Of a DNA stretch of 64,000 nucleotides, positions 9,106-17,322 are shown one piece after another (within the stretch, counting starts at the first letter, position 1; the number at the start of each line of letters is the position of its first letter). The DNA comes from Pollutimonas harenae (GTDB lineage Bacteria > Pseudomonadota > Gammaproteobacteria > Burkholderiales > Burkholderiaceae_B), in the NCBI RefSeq assembly GCF_004153685.1, contig NZ_SDQD01000001.1, positions 558,001 to 622,000 on the forward strand. Direction: 5' to 3'. The notes beneath the pieces were generated by a model. That model was given only the letters and a program-made list of their open reading frames with translations, ran no database searches and was not told the DNA's origin. A program made the translations under genes and the position numbers.

Positions 9106-10539
9106 ATGGCTACGCTCAAGTCTGTCTATCCGCTCTATCTCAACAACGTGGCACAGCAACCGAACGCTGATCTCGCCGTGACCGATAAGTTCACCGGTGA
9201 GGTCGCGTTCCGTGTTGCACAGGCCGATGCCGCGATGATCGATGCGGCGATATCGGGTGCGGTCGAGGCGGCCGAACCGATGGCGCGGATGGCGAGTTAC
9301 GAGCGCCAGGCGGTGCTCAATCATTGCGTTTCCCGTTTCATCGAGCGGTTCGACGAGCTGGCCTACGCGCTATGCGTCGAGGCGGGCAAGCCGATCAAAG
9401 ATAGCGAAGGCGAGGTCGGCCGATTGATCGACACCTTCCGCATTGCTGCCGAGGAATCAGTGCGGATGACCGGCGAGGTTCAGCCGCTTGATATTGCGCC
9501 GCGTGCCAAAGGTTATCAAGGTATGTGGAAGCGCGTACCCATCGGACCGTGCTCGTTCATCTCGCCGTTCAATTTTCCACTCAATCTGGCCGCGCACAAG
9601 ATTGCACCGGCGCTCGCGGTGGGTTGTCCGTTCGTGATGAAGCCGGCGAGCCGCACCCCTTTGGGCGCGATCATCATCGGTGAAGTACTTGCCGAGACTG
9701 ACCTGCCCAAAGGCGCATTCTCGATTCTACCCGCCAGCCGCGGCGGTGCCGACCTGTTCACCATCGACGACCGGTTCAAGCTACTCTCGTTTACCGGGTC
9801 GCCCGAGGTCGGTTGGGACCTCAAGTCGCGCTGCGGCAAGAAGAAGGTGGTTCTCGAACTTGGCGGCAATGCCGCAGTCATCGTCGATGTTGATGCCGAT
9901 CTCGACGATGTGATCGAAAGGGTTCTTTTCGGTGCATTCTACCAGTCTGGGCAGAGCTGTATTGGGGTGCAACGCATCATCATTCATGTCGATATTTATG
10001 ACCGTTTCCGCGATATGCTGGTCGCCAGAACGAAGGCGCTGGTGGTGGGCGATCCCAAGCAGCGCGAGACATCCATCGGCCCGATGATCGATGTCAAGGA
10101 AGCAACGCGGCTCGAAGCCTGGGTGAAAGAGGCGGTCGCCGCAGGCGGCACCCTGCTCTGCGGCGGTAGCCGCGACGGCGCGATGCTCGACGCCACTCTG
10201 CTCGAAGCCGTGCCTGCCCACTGCAGGATCGTCACCGAAGAGGCTTTCGGCCCAGTTGCGGTGTTGTCAAGCTTCACGGATTTCTCTGCCGCACTTGTCG
10301 AGGTTAACGCCTCCAGATTCGGGCTGCAGGCGGGCGTCTTCACCCGCGACCTGTTCAAGATGTTCGATGCCTGGGATCAACTCGAGGTCGGCGGCGTGCT
10401 GGTCAACGACGTTCCCAGCTACCGCGTCGACAACATGCCTTATGGTGGGGTAAAGGACTCGGGCCTGGGTCGTGAAGGAGTGCGTTTCGCGATGGAAGAC
10501 ATGACCGAAATTCGCAACCTGGTAGTTCGCCGAGCATAA
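9106..10539 (+). CDS. NAD(P)-dependent aldehyde dehydrogenase
   Basis: 477 residues from the ATG at 9106, chosen because GAGGAG lies six bases upstream; an alternative ATG at 9049 overlaps the stop of the previous gene by one base and would add 19 residues. ALDH superfamily: SFISPFNFPLNLAAHKIAPA (150-169), catalytic Glu251 in LELGGN, catalytic Cys285 in QSGQSCIGVQR, and the C-terminal PYGGVKDSGLGREG. Overall it resembles the lactaldehyde/phosphonoacetaldehyde-type ALDHs. It oxidises an aldehyde to the acid, plausibly a product of the adjoining ThDP lyase; the substrate is unknown. Confidence 0.9.
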   Translation: MATLKSVYPLYLNNVAQQPNADLAVTDKFTGEVAFRVAQADAAMIDAAISGAVEAAEPMARMASYERQAVLNHCVSRFIERFDELAYALCVEAGKPIKDSEGEVGRLIDTFRIAAEESVRMTGEVQPLDIAPRAKGYQGMWKRVPIGPCSFISPFNFPLNLAAHKIAPALAVGCPFVMKPASRTPLGAIIIGEVLAETDLPKGAFSILPASRGGADLFTIDDRFKLLSFTGSPEVGWDLKSRCGKKKVVLELGGNAAVIVDVDADLDDVIERVLFGAFYQSGQSCIGVQRIIIHVDIYDRFRDMLVARTKALVVGDPKQRETSIGPMIDVKEATRLEAWVKEAVAAGGTLLCGGSRDGAMLDATLLEAVPAHCRIVTEEAFGPVAVLSSFTDFSAALVEVNASRFGLQAGVFTRDLFKMFDAWDQLEVGGVLVNDVPSYRVDNMPYGGVKDSGLGREGVRFAMEDMTEIRNLVVRRA

Positions 10540-10682
10540 GACGTGCTCCTGACGAAGTTGGACACGGGTGAAGCATGCATCCCAGGATACAAATCCTGCG
10601 CTGCACGTCTCTGGCTGCGACGTGATGGGGGCCGGGAGCCTGGCCTCACGCGACCTCCGCATTCGCGAAGATCGACTCGAAC

Positions 10683-10775
10683 GATTCGCCGCCATTCACC
10701 AGGCATCATACCCACGAACTGCCGAAACCAGCGTGTGAGAAGAGACTGATCACACTTCCGCAATCCAGTGCGGCA
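10683..10775 (-). pseudogene. AraC-family HTH remnant (duplicated fragment)
   Basis: On the minus strand this stretch encodes CDQSLLTRWFRQFVGMMPGE followed by WRR, closely matching CDQSHLTRLFRQLVGMTPGE followed by WRR in the intact AraC gene at 11725-12348. DNA similarity starts abruptly at CGCCGCCATTCAC and runs about 90 bp. There is no upstream ligand domain and no proper start, so it is a fragment left by a duplication or recombination. The rest of the 241-bp gap 10540-10780 holds nothing I recognise. Confidence 0.8.
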
Positions 10776-10780
10776 AAGAA

Positions 10781-11602
10781 TCAACTACGAATAAACGCGA
10801 GTACGTCAGCGTTGAACTTATCTGCTTCAAGCTGGGCCAACCCATGCGAACCACCAGGGTAGACTTTCAGAATGCCATCGTCGATCAGCTTTACCGCCAA
10901 CTCGGCGGAAGCTGCGATTGGAACGATCTGATCGTCATCGCCATGAATTAACAGCACCGGCTTGTTGATGGCTTTCAAGTCTGCGGCGTAATCTACTTCA
11001 GAGAACTCATGAATGCAGTCATAATGCGACTTGATTCCTCCTTGCATCCCTTGCAACCAGAATGCGTGCTGGAACCCTTCATTAGCTGCGACGCCTTGCC
11101 GGTTAAAACCGTAGAAAGGCACCGTCAGATCCCTAAATAACTGCGAGCGGTTCGAGGCAACGCCCGCCCGAAGGCCATCAAAGACCTCTATCGGAGTGCC
11201 ATTAGGATTACTGTCGGTTTGCAACATCAAGGGAGGGACTGCGCCGACCAATACCACTTTAGCCACCCGTGTTGAACCGTGGCGGCCGATGTAATGCGCA
11301 ACCTCACCGCCCCCGGTGGAATGACCCACCATAATGATATTGCCTAAATCAAGATGGTCGAACAGCTCCGCAAGATCGTCAGCATAACGATCCATGTCGT
11401 TCCCGGTCCAGGTTTGCTGCGACCGCCCATGACCTCGTCGGTCGTGGGCAATGACCCGATAGCCGTGTTGTCCAAAGTACATCATCTGATTGTCCCAAGC
11501 GTCTGAAGAGAGCGGCCAGCCATGAGAGAAGAAAACCGGTTGGCCTGCACCCCAGTCCTTATAAAAAAGCGTGACGTTATCGCTGGTTGTAAACGTAGTC
11601 AT
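10781..11602 (-). CDS. Alpha/beta hydrolase, non-heme haloperoxidase/perhydrolase type
   Basis: 273 residues with all family marks: SHGWPLSSDAWDNQM (26-40), RRGHGRS, nucleophile Ser95 in GHSTGG, acid in HGDDDQIVP (220-228) and His253 in GGSHGLAQ. These cofactor-free serine hydrolases make peracids from organic acid and hydrogen peroxide in vitro; their natural role is usually esterase or lactonase. No signal peptide. A good ribosome site (CAGGAGCC) precedes the ATG. Gene order suggests control by the AraC regulator located upstream on the same strand, 122 bp away. Confidence 0.88.
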   Translation of the reverse strand: MTTFTTSDNVTLFYKDWGAGQPVFFSHGWPLSSDAWDNQMMYFGQHGYRVIAHDRRGHGRSQQTWTGNDMDRYADDLAELFDHLDLGNIIMVGHSTGGGEVAHYIGRHGSTRVAKVVLVGAVPPLMLQTDSNPNGTPIEVFDGLRAGVASNRSQLFRDLTVPFYGFNRQGVAANEGFQHAFWLQGMQGGIKSHYDCIHEFSEVDYAADLKAINKPVLLIHGDDDQIVPIAASAELAVKLIDDGILKVYPGGSHGLAQLEADKFNADVLAFIRS

Positions 11603-11724
11603 GGATATGGCTCCTGTGGATGTATTCCTGAGAAACGATAAGGCGACAACCCAAGTATCGACAGGATGAGAGTGTCGTATTTGGATGGGTATAAGTTTGG
11701 TTAACCGAAGCTCTTCTACACTTC

Positions 11725-12348
11725 TCAGTGATCGCTCAGGTTCAGACTCGTGCCAGAGCTTTGCGTAGTTCTTGCGTTGCCGGCCATCGGCTCGAATGGC
11801 TCACAAGCGTGTACGCGCCGCCATTCACCCGGCGTCATACCCACGAGCTGCCGAAACAAGCGTGTGAGATGAGACTGATCGCACATCCCACACTCCTGGG
11901 CAATTTGACAAAGGGAATGGTCGGTCGTCAACATCATCTCCTGTGCTCGCTCGATGCGCAGCCTTGCGATATAGGCGAACGGCGCCTGGCCGAATGTTTC
12001 CTTGAAAGTTCGAAAGAAGTGTCCAGTACTTAGCCCGGTAAGCGCAATAAGATCAGGACTTCTGATAGGCTGCGCGAGATTTTCCTCTATAAAAGTTGCC
12101 AGACGTTTCGCCAGCCAAGGGGGCAGCCCGCCACGAAATGCGTTCTCGGCTTTAGGTCCGACATCTCGCTCCAGACTGGCGGCCAGCAACGCCGTCGCAC
12201 GGGACAAGCATGCTTGCGCCGCCTGACGATCAACCTCAACTTTGGATTGAGCTACGGTGAGCAACTCCAGCAAGTTTGCTGTCAACACAACCTCACTCTG
12301 GTTGCTGTGCTCACCTGCTCCTGTGGTTAACACTGCATGATTGCTCAT
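11725..12348 (-). CDS. AraC-family transcriptional regulator, short form
   Basis: 207 residues. The C-terminal half (about 85-185) is a standard AraC double HTH: FIEENLAQPIRSPDLIALTG, GHFFRTFKETFGQAPFAYIA and CDQSHLTRLFRQLVGMTPGE. The N-terminal 80 residues are short and not a cupin, so effector sensing, if any, is unusual. It lies between the NTF2-like gene and the haloperoxidase-like gene on the same strand. GTAAA-type direct repeats precede it (12429-12454). It, or the large winged-helix regulator, is a candidate to act on the five repeat copies. Confidence 0.88.
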   Translation of the reverse strand: MSNHAVLTTGAGEHSNQSEVVLTANLLELLTVAQSKVEVDRQAAQACLSRATALLAASLERDVGPKAENAFRGGLPPWLAKRLATFIEENLAQPIRSPDLIALTGLSTGHFFRTFKETFGQAPFAYIARLRIERAQEMMLTTDHSLCQIAQECGMCDQSHLTRLFRQLVGMTPGEWRRVHACEPFEPMAGNARTTQSSGTSLNLSDH

Positions 12349-12428
12349 GAGATTTCCTCTACTTGTGATCGACTAGGAGTCTCGATCCACATGAGGAATA
12401 TGATCTGACGAATACGCCAAGATGCTAA

Positions 12429-12454
12429 GTAAAGTGTGGAAAACCGCTGTAAAG
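12429..12454. promoter_or_regulatory. GTAAA-type direct repeats upstream of the AraC gene
   Basis: GTAAAG at 12429, GGAAAA at 12438 and GTAAAG at 12449 are spaced by 9 and 11 bp, about one helical turn each, ending about 80 bp before the AraC start. Similar repeats precede the NTF2-like gene. In-phase direct repeats are the usual target of OmpR-type winged helices. Weak on its own; supported by the better array at 12967-13023. Confidence 0.4.
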
Positions 12455-12486
12455 TTGACCCGCTTTATCTTGCTGAACTCACGTCT

Positions 12487-12888
12487 CTATCCTGAGCTGC
12501 GCAACGCATCGAAAGGTGAGGTACCCGAACGATCTCTCAGAATGATCAACTGCACGATCCTGTCTTCGGCTAGCGTGAAATAGAGCAAGACCTCCAGCGG
12601 GTCCGGCAACCCTCGCTTATCGAATTTCCCGTCGGCGTTGGCGGCGACAACACAATGCCCATAGTGCTGGACACAATGGATGGGGCGAAGCGTCAGCTGC
12701 TGTCCGATAACGTCAAGTTCGGCCCATTTTCTTAGTTCAGCCGCTCCGCACCATTGCTGTAACTGATCATTGACAATCGCATCTGCAGCAAAGACGTTAA
12801 GAAGACGGGACAGATCACCGGAATTTGTTGCCTCTATGAACTGTGCGACTCTTCGAGGAAGAACTAAACCGTTTGAATACCTAGCCAT
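12487..12888 (-). CDS. NTF2/SnoaL-like small protein
   Basis: 133 residues from the ATG at 12888, preferred over the longer frame (to 13002) because GGAGGT lies six bases upstream. The pattern RVAQFIEATNSGDLSRLLNV, then FAADAIVNDQ and a strand-rich C-terminus (LRPIHCVQHYGHCVVAANAD) is that of the cone-shaped NTF2-like fold, similar to the SnoaL-like region appended to some ECF sigma factors. Function is not predictable: such proteins serve as isomerases, hydrolases or ligand carriers. It follows the big regulator on the same strand with 150 bp between, which contain an array of direct repeats. Confidence 0.7.
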   Translation of the reverse strand: MARYSNGLVLPRRVAQFIEATNSGDLSRLLNVFAADAIVNDQLQQWCGAAELRKWAELDVIGQQLTLRPIHCVQHYGHCVVAANADGKFDKRGLPDPLEVLLYFTLAEDRIVQLIILRDRSGTSPFDALRSSG

Positions 12889-12966
12889 GCGAATACCTCC
12901 AGCAGGGCGCACGTGTGCCCCCGGACTACCTCCTTCTATTCTCGGAGGTTGCAGGCCAGAGCACCC

Positions 12967-13023
12967 GTAAAGTGATGTAAAGCGGTGTAAACCACGAGCC
13001 ATAAAGCGGTGTAAACCACGAGC
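12967..13023. promoter_or_regulatory. In-phase GTAAA direct-repeat array upstream of the NTF2-like gene
   Basis: GTAAA occurs at 12967, 12977 and 12987, exactly 10 bp apart, and again as ATAAA at 13001 and GTAAA at 13011. Two perfect 22-bp copies (12978-12999 and 13002-13023) form the tandem. The array is 80-135 bp upstream of the NTF2-like start and just past the stop of the winged-helix/ATPase regulator. Helical-phase direct repeats suit OmpR-like DNA-binding domains, so autoregulation of this locus by that regulator is a reasonable inference. Confidence 0.6.
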
Positions 13024-13038
13024 TCAGTCAGAGACCTG

Positions 13039-16000
13039 CTATTCGCTCTCAGCCGGACGCCAAGTTTCGATAAATTGTTTGGCTGTTCTGAGGTCTCGTG
13101 TTTCGTGTCCTTCCGTAAAGCGTCCGTAAACTTTGGCAAGGATCGTGTAGGCTTCTTCAGTCCGTCCGTCGTTTGCAAGCAGGGCACTTAAAGCCGTGGC
13201 CGAGCGCAACTCCAAACTGAGTGCACCTTGACTGTTCGCAAGCTCAATTGCGCGCAGCAACATCGCCTCGGCCGCTCGTTGATCCAACTGCCCCGAAGCA
13301 ATCCCGATTTTCGCGCGGGTCCGTAACAGCTCTGGTATGTCGAATGAATCGTGTCGCACCTCAGCACTTTCCACTGACGCAACGATTATCGCCTCCGCCT
13401 CCAAGAGCTCACCGCACTCGAATAGCGCTTCTGACATCGATCTGCTCAGCATGTTCGTGAGGATTTGTCGCCTCTCCACATGCAAGGTACTTAGCGCCTC
13501 TCGAAGCCTGCTTGCCGCCGTCCGGAACTCTCCCCGGAGCAAAGCTACTTCCGCTGCGAGTGCGGTGCCAAAATCCGCATTTGTACCGAACGAGTGTCGA
13601 CCGACATGTTCGATGAGACGGCTTACCAGCGCTTCCGATTCTTCTATATCTCCCCTCCACAAAAAAACCGTCGAAGCGTATAGCAAAGCGAGAAACATGC
13701 TCATCGGCTGCTCGTCCAGCTCGGCTTCTTCGACTGCCTGACGTGCAACTTGAGCGGCGCGGTCTGCGGCCCCGCTCAGCCAGAGTGTGCGCGCCAAGAC
13801 TATGATTGCGCGGATCCGATGTTCATAGCCATAAATATCGACCTTCGCCACACCAAGCGCCGCAGCTTGCTTGAAGCCCTCCTCCATGTGACGTAGTGCG
13901 CCCACTTGATCGCCTGTCAAGTGATACGCACACCCGAGCATCCACTCGGACATGACGAGCCCCGCAGGAGAGCCGACCTTACGTGCTAACTCGAGGCTGC
14001 GCCAACTCACTTCGACCGCTTCACGGAAGCGACCAAGTTGGCACATTACGATATGCTGTCCCGCGAGCAGCTCGAGTTCACGTTCGTGGTCGTTCAGCTT
14101 CCGCGCAAGGTTCAACCCGCATTCAATTGAACTGCGAAGCTCATCTCGATCAACACGAGTAAACAATGCGGAGATCACCAGCGTCTCTTGCAAGATAAGG
14201 TGTGTTGCGGAGCCCTCTAGGGAACCGAGCTGCGACAGCGCGGATTGACACCAACTATGACACTCTTCCAGCAGCGACAATACCAGTAAATGCGGCGCGG
14301 CGAGCGCTGTCAGGCGAACACCCAGTTCACTTTCGCCTGCATCGGAAAACGCCCATGCAAGTGCAGTGCGCATGTTGCAGACTCGCTCACCCTCTCCTGT
14401 ATGGGAGAATGCCCAAACCAGCGCAGGACGCATGGTATCGCCCTCCATTACATCTCGGGCCCCAGCCTGCCACTCATTCTCACGCTCATTACTCCGGCTG
14501 AGTTGCGCAATAAGATACTCGGTGAACTTTCGCAAAACGGCGTTGAGTTCGCCTGACTTCGCCAGTTTTTCCGATGCGTAGGAGCGCGTCGAATCGAGGA
14601 GGCGCAGATGCCACGTCCCATTCAACATGGATGACGACAACAATGACTTGTCGGCAAGGCTTGCGATTGCTGTTGCAACTTGGGCTTCTGTGAGGACAGC
14701 GTCCGTCGCGATCCGCTGCGCCGCTTCCAGATTGAACGGCGTCACGAACACTGACAAGCGGTACAGCACGCTACGTTCGTTCTCGGACAGCAGCTTGTAA
14801 CTCCAATCAAGCATTGCCTGGAGCGTCTGATGCCGGGGCGGCGCGGTGCGTCTGCCATGCCAGAGCAGATCGAAGCGGCTGTTGATCAGTTCCGCAGTGC
14901 CTTGCAGGCCATGCGAGCGCACGCGACCAGCGGCCAATTCTATTGCCAGCGCAATGCCATCCATCTTTTGGCAGATCTCGACGGCGAACAGCGCGGTTTC
15001 ATCCGTCAGCGTCTCTTGCGCGCCGCTTGCCGCCACTCTATCCATGAACAGCTGGACTGCCGGGAACATCATCGCGTCGGCCGCGGTGATATCCGCACTA
15101 ATTGGCGGAACATCAAGCGGCGGAAGGATATATACATGCTCGCCCTCTACACGTAATAACTCCCGGCTGGTTGCAAGCAGGTGAACCTGAGGTGCAGATT
15201 TATAAAGCTGTTCTGCGAGAGCCGCCGTCTCGTCGATGACGTGCTCACAATTGTCCAATACGAGTAACGCTTTTTGAGTGCGAAAAAAAGCCAGAATATT
15301 CGACCTGGGGTCCTGCACCTGCACCTGCAACTTCAAGCCGAGCACTGAGGCAATCGTGATCGGAACGAGAGACGCTTCAGTGACCGAGGCGAGATCGACG
15401 TAATGCACCGCGCCGCTAAAGGCCTCGAGCATCGTGTGCGCCACCGAGATCGCGACAGTCGTCTTACCCATTCCTCCAGGACCGATGATACTCACGAAGC
15501 GGTGTTCGGCGAGCAGTTGCGTCAAAACGCTGACCGAAGCCTCGCGCCCAACGAGTCTTTTTAGAGGCTCCGGCAACAAGTGCTCCGAGTGAGTTGTGAG
15601 TGAGGCGTTGTTGGATCGAAGGTCGGGAGATTGGATGAGCTCGAGTTCCGTAGGCGAAAAGGTGGAACGCACCCGAGTTACAGGAGCCACGAAACTGTAT
15701 CCACGACCGGGGAGGTTGACGACGTAGCGCGCGCCGTCCTTGCCTTCGCCCAGACATTTGCGCAGATTCGAGATGTTGACACGCAGGTTCGCCTCGTCGA
15801 CTACCAGCCCCGCCCATGCACGTGCAATCAATTCCCGTCGGGAAAGTACGTCACCGGCCCGTTCCACCAATGCAATCAGTATATCGAGCGAACGGCTGCC
15901 GAGTTTTACGGCCACTCCGTTGCGCTGCAGCAACCGGCGGTTTACGTGCAGACGAAACGGGCCAAACACGACAATCTCGTCACAGCCAGGCCTGTCAGGC

Positions 16001-16047
16001 TTCGGGTGCAGATGATTATTTTCCAAACTATAGGCTCCGCCACACAT
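13039..16047 (-). CDS. Winged-helix/STAND-ATPase transcriptional regulator
   Basis: About 1,002 residues from the ATG at 16047. An OmpR-type winged helix spans about 24-122 (VVFGPFRLHVNRRLL, LRVNISNLRKCLGEG, NLPGRGYSFVAPV). A STAND/NB-ARC-like ATPase follows, with Walker A GPGGMGKTT (189-197) and Walker B ALLVLDNCEHVID. The long helical C-terminal half (about 480-1,000) looks TPR-like, a likely sensor scaffold. The architecture is that of predicted ATPase regulators (COG3903), which are thought to switch with ATP and a ligand. A TTG start at 16110 would extend it 21 residues but would lie inside repeat copy D and is unlikely. It diverges from the isochorismatase unit, sharing its promoter region. 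Confidence 0.88.
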   Translation of the reverse strand: MCGGAYSLENNHLHPKPDRPGCDEIVVFGPFRLHVNRRLLQRNGVAVKLGSRSLDILIALVERAGDVLSRRELIARAWAGLVVDEANLRVNISNLRKCLGEGKDGARYVVNLPGRGYSFVAPVTRVRSTFSPTELELIQSPDLRSNNASLTTHSEHLLPEPLKRLVGREASVSVLTQLLAEHRFVSIIGPGGMGKTTVAISVAHTMLEAFSGAVHYVDLASVTEASLVPITIASVLGLKLQVQVQDPRSNILAFFRTQKALLVLDNCEHVIDETAALAEQLYKSAPQVHLLATSRELLRVEGEHVYILPPLDVPPISADITAADAMMFPAVQLFMDRVAASGAQETLTDETALFAVEICQKMDGIALAIELAAGRVRSHGLQGTAELINSRFDLLWHGRRTAPPRHQTLQAMLDWSYKLLSENERSVLYRLSVFVTPFNLEAAQRIATDAVLTEAQVATAIASLADKSLLSSSMLNGTWHLRLLDSTRSYASEKLAKSGELNAVLRKFTEYLIAQLSRSNERENEWQAGARDVMEGDTMRPALVWAFSHTGEGERVCNMRTALAWAFSDAGESELGVRLTALAAPHLLVLSLLEECHSWCQSALSQLGSLEGSATHLILQETLVISALFTRVDRDELRSSIECGLNLARKLNDHERELELLAGQHIVMCQLGRFREAVEVSWRSLELARKVGSPAGLVMSEWMLGCAYHLTGDQVGALRHMEEGFKQAAALGVAKVDIYGYEHRIRAIIVLARTLWLSGAADRAAQVARQAVEEAELDEQPMSMFLALLYASTVFLWRGDIEESEALVSRLIEHVGRHSFGTNADFGTALAAEVALLRGEFRTAASRLREALSTLHVERRQILTNMLSRSMSEALFECGELLEAEAIIVASVESAEVRHDSFDIPELLRTRAKIGIASGQLDQRAAEAMLLRAIELANSQGALSLELRSATALSALLANDGRTEEAYTILAKVYGRFTEGHETRDLRTAKQFIETWRPAESE

Positions 16048-16066
16048 TACACAAGGTCTTAGTCCA

Positions 16067-16179
16067 GCTTGCACCTCCCTATTAACCGCAGGAATCTTCC
16101 ATAACAGCAAGCCTGTCCAATCAATGGGTGGCCTTGTACGAGATAGTGATACTGCCGTGATGGCAATAGCGTGAAGGCC
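16067..16179 (+). repeat. Repeat family copy D, between the ATPase regulator and the isochorismatase unit
   Basis: Copy D is the most complete: GCTTGCACCTCCCTATTAAC, CGCAGGAATCTTCCATAACA, GCAAGCCTGTCCAATCAATG, GTACGAGATAGTGATACTGC and AGCGTGAAGGCC. Bases 16092-16123 are identical to 19782-19813 in copy E (32 consecutive bases). It starts 20 bp from the regulator start codon and ends about 115 bp before the isochorismatase gene, so it sits in a divergent promoter region. Confidence 0.9.
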
Positions 16180-16295
16180 ATCAGTGGCCGAGAACCGTTC
16201 GCGCGCTCGCCTTTAGACGCCGCCATGGTCGACCCCCAATATCGATGCATGTGGCGCTCATTATCTGCACAAACATGTTCTATAGGAAATTTAAC

Positions 16296-16982
16296 ATGAT
16301 CAACCCAAAACTCGAACTACTGACGCCAGAAAACTGCCAAGTCATCTTCATCGATCAACAACCTCAAATGGCATTTGGGGTTCAAAGCATTGACCGGCAA
16401 GCTTTGAAGAACAACGTAGTCGCACTGGCCAAAGGAGCAAAGATTTTCTCGATTCCAACGATTATTACCACCGTTGAATCGGAAAGTTTTTCCGGATATA
16501 GCTACCCTGAACTGCTGTCGGTATTCCCGGAGGCGCCAATTCTTGAACGCACCTCGATGAATTCTTGGGATGATCAAAAAGTGCGGGACGCACTGAAAAA
16601 GAACGGCCGCAAAAAAGTAATCGTATCAGGCTTGTGGACGGAAGTTTGTAACAATACTTTCGCGCTGTCGGCCATGCTTGAGGGCGGCTATGAGATCTAT
16701 ATGGTAGCCGATGCGTCAGGCGGTACAAGTCAGGCGGCCCACGACTACTCCATGCAACGCATGATTCAGGCAGGTGTTGTACCCGTGACCTGGCAACAGG
16801 TGATGCTCGAATGGCAGCGCGACTGGAAGAACAGGGAAACTTACGACGCTGTCATGGAGCTGGTTAAAGAACACTCCGGTGCCTATGGCATGGGGGTTGA
16901 CTATGCGTACACCATGGTTCACAAAGCGCCACAGCGGACCGAACACGGGCAGGTTCTTGCCCCAGTGGCCGCGTCTCTTTAA
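16296..16982 (+). CDS. Isochorismatase-fold cysteine hydrolase (YcaC-like), copy 1
   Basis: 228 residues from the ATG at 16296 (TAGGAAATTTAAC upstream); a longer frame from 16245 adds 17 unlikely residues. The fold's catalytic Asp20 (VIFIDQQPQM) and Cys118 (SGLWTEVCNN) are both present, as is the ADASGG.SQAAHD segment of YcaC-like amidases/hydrolases. Their substrates are mostly unknown; cytoplasmic. First gene of a four-gene unit with XapX, an amidohydrolase and DoxX. A second homologue lies at 19932. The unit starts behind repeat copy D. Confidence 0.88.
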   Translation: MINPKLELLTPENCQVIFIDQQPQMAFGVQSIDRQALKNNVVALAKGAKIFSIPTIITTVESESFSGYSYPELLSVFPEAPILERTSMNSWDDQKVRDALKKNGRKKVIVSGLWTEVCNNTFALSAMLEGGYEIYMVADASGGTSQAAHDYSMQRMIQAGVVPVTWQQVMLEWQRDWKNRETYDAVMELVKEHSGAYGMGVDYAYTMVHKAPQRTEHGQVLAPVAASL

Positions 16983-16988
16983 CGAACG

Positions 16989-17013
16989 GGGCGCACATTC
17001 TATCGGTGCGCCC
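16989..17013 (+). other. Intra-operon hairpin
   Basis: GGGCGCAC and GTGCGCCC form an 8-bp stem around a 9-base loop immediately after the isochorismatase stop. There is no following T-run, so it is more likely an mRNA-stabilising or processing element between the first two genes than a terminator. Confidence 0.5.
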
Positions 17014-17044
17014 GTCATAACCAAGCACATCGAGGGAGCCAACC

Positions 17045-17305
17045 ATGAAGCTCTATATTTTTTCTATAGCCGCAGGAGTATTGGTAGGCGTTATCTATAG
17101 CTTGCTCAGTGTGCGCTCACCAGCACCGCCACTGGTCGCACTGTTGGGCTTGCTCGGCATGCTGATTGGTGAGCAACTTATTCCTGTGGGAAAACATATC
17201 TTGGATGGTACGGCCTTCACTACAGCCTGTGCAAAAACGCAAGCCACTGAGCATGTGCTCGGACAGCTGCCGGGAAGAAACCAGATAAGAAAGGACATCG
17301 CGTGA
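17045..17305 (+). CDS. XapX-domain small membrane protein
   Basis: 86 residues. The first 50 (MKLYIFSIAAGVLVGVIYSL, then the conserved RSPAPPLVALLGLLGMLIGEQ) are the XapX domain, two short hydrophobic segments. The tail beyond residue 55 is polar. XapX proteins are found beside catabolic and stress genes, often with the same amidohydrolase and isochorismatase partners; no activity is known. Its TGA ends 17 bp before the amidohydrolase start, and its GAGGGAGCCAACC ribosome site is clear. Confidence 0.85.
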   Translation: MKLYIFSIAAGVLVGVIYSLLSVRSPAPPLVALLGLLGMLIGEQLIPVGKHILDGTAFTTACAKTQATEHVLGQLPGRNQIRKDIA

Positions 17306-17322
17306 TTAAAGGAGATTCTCTT

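Noticed and set aside
16048-16110. TTG-initiated 21-residue N-terminal extension of the ATPase regulator
   Set aside because: The added codons fall inside repeat copy D, which is non-coding at its four other sites; the ATG at 16047 gives the normal start of the winged-helix domain.
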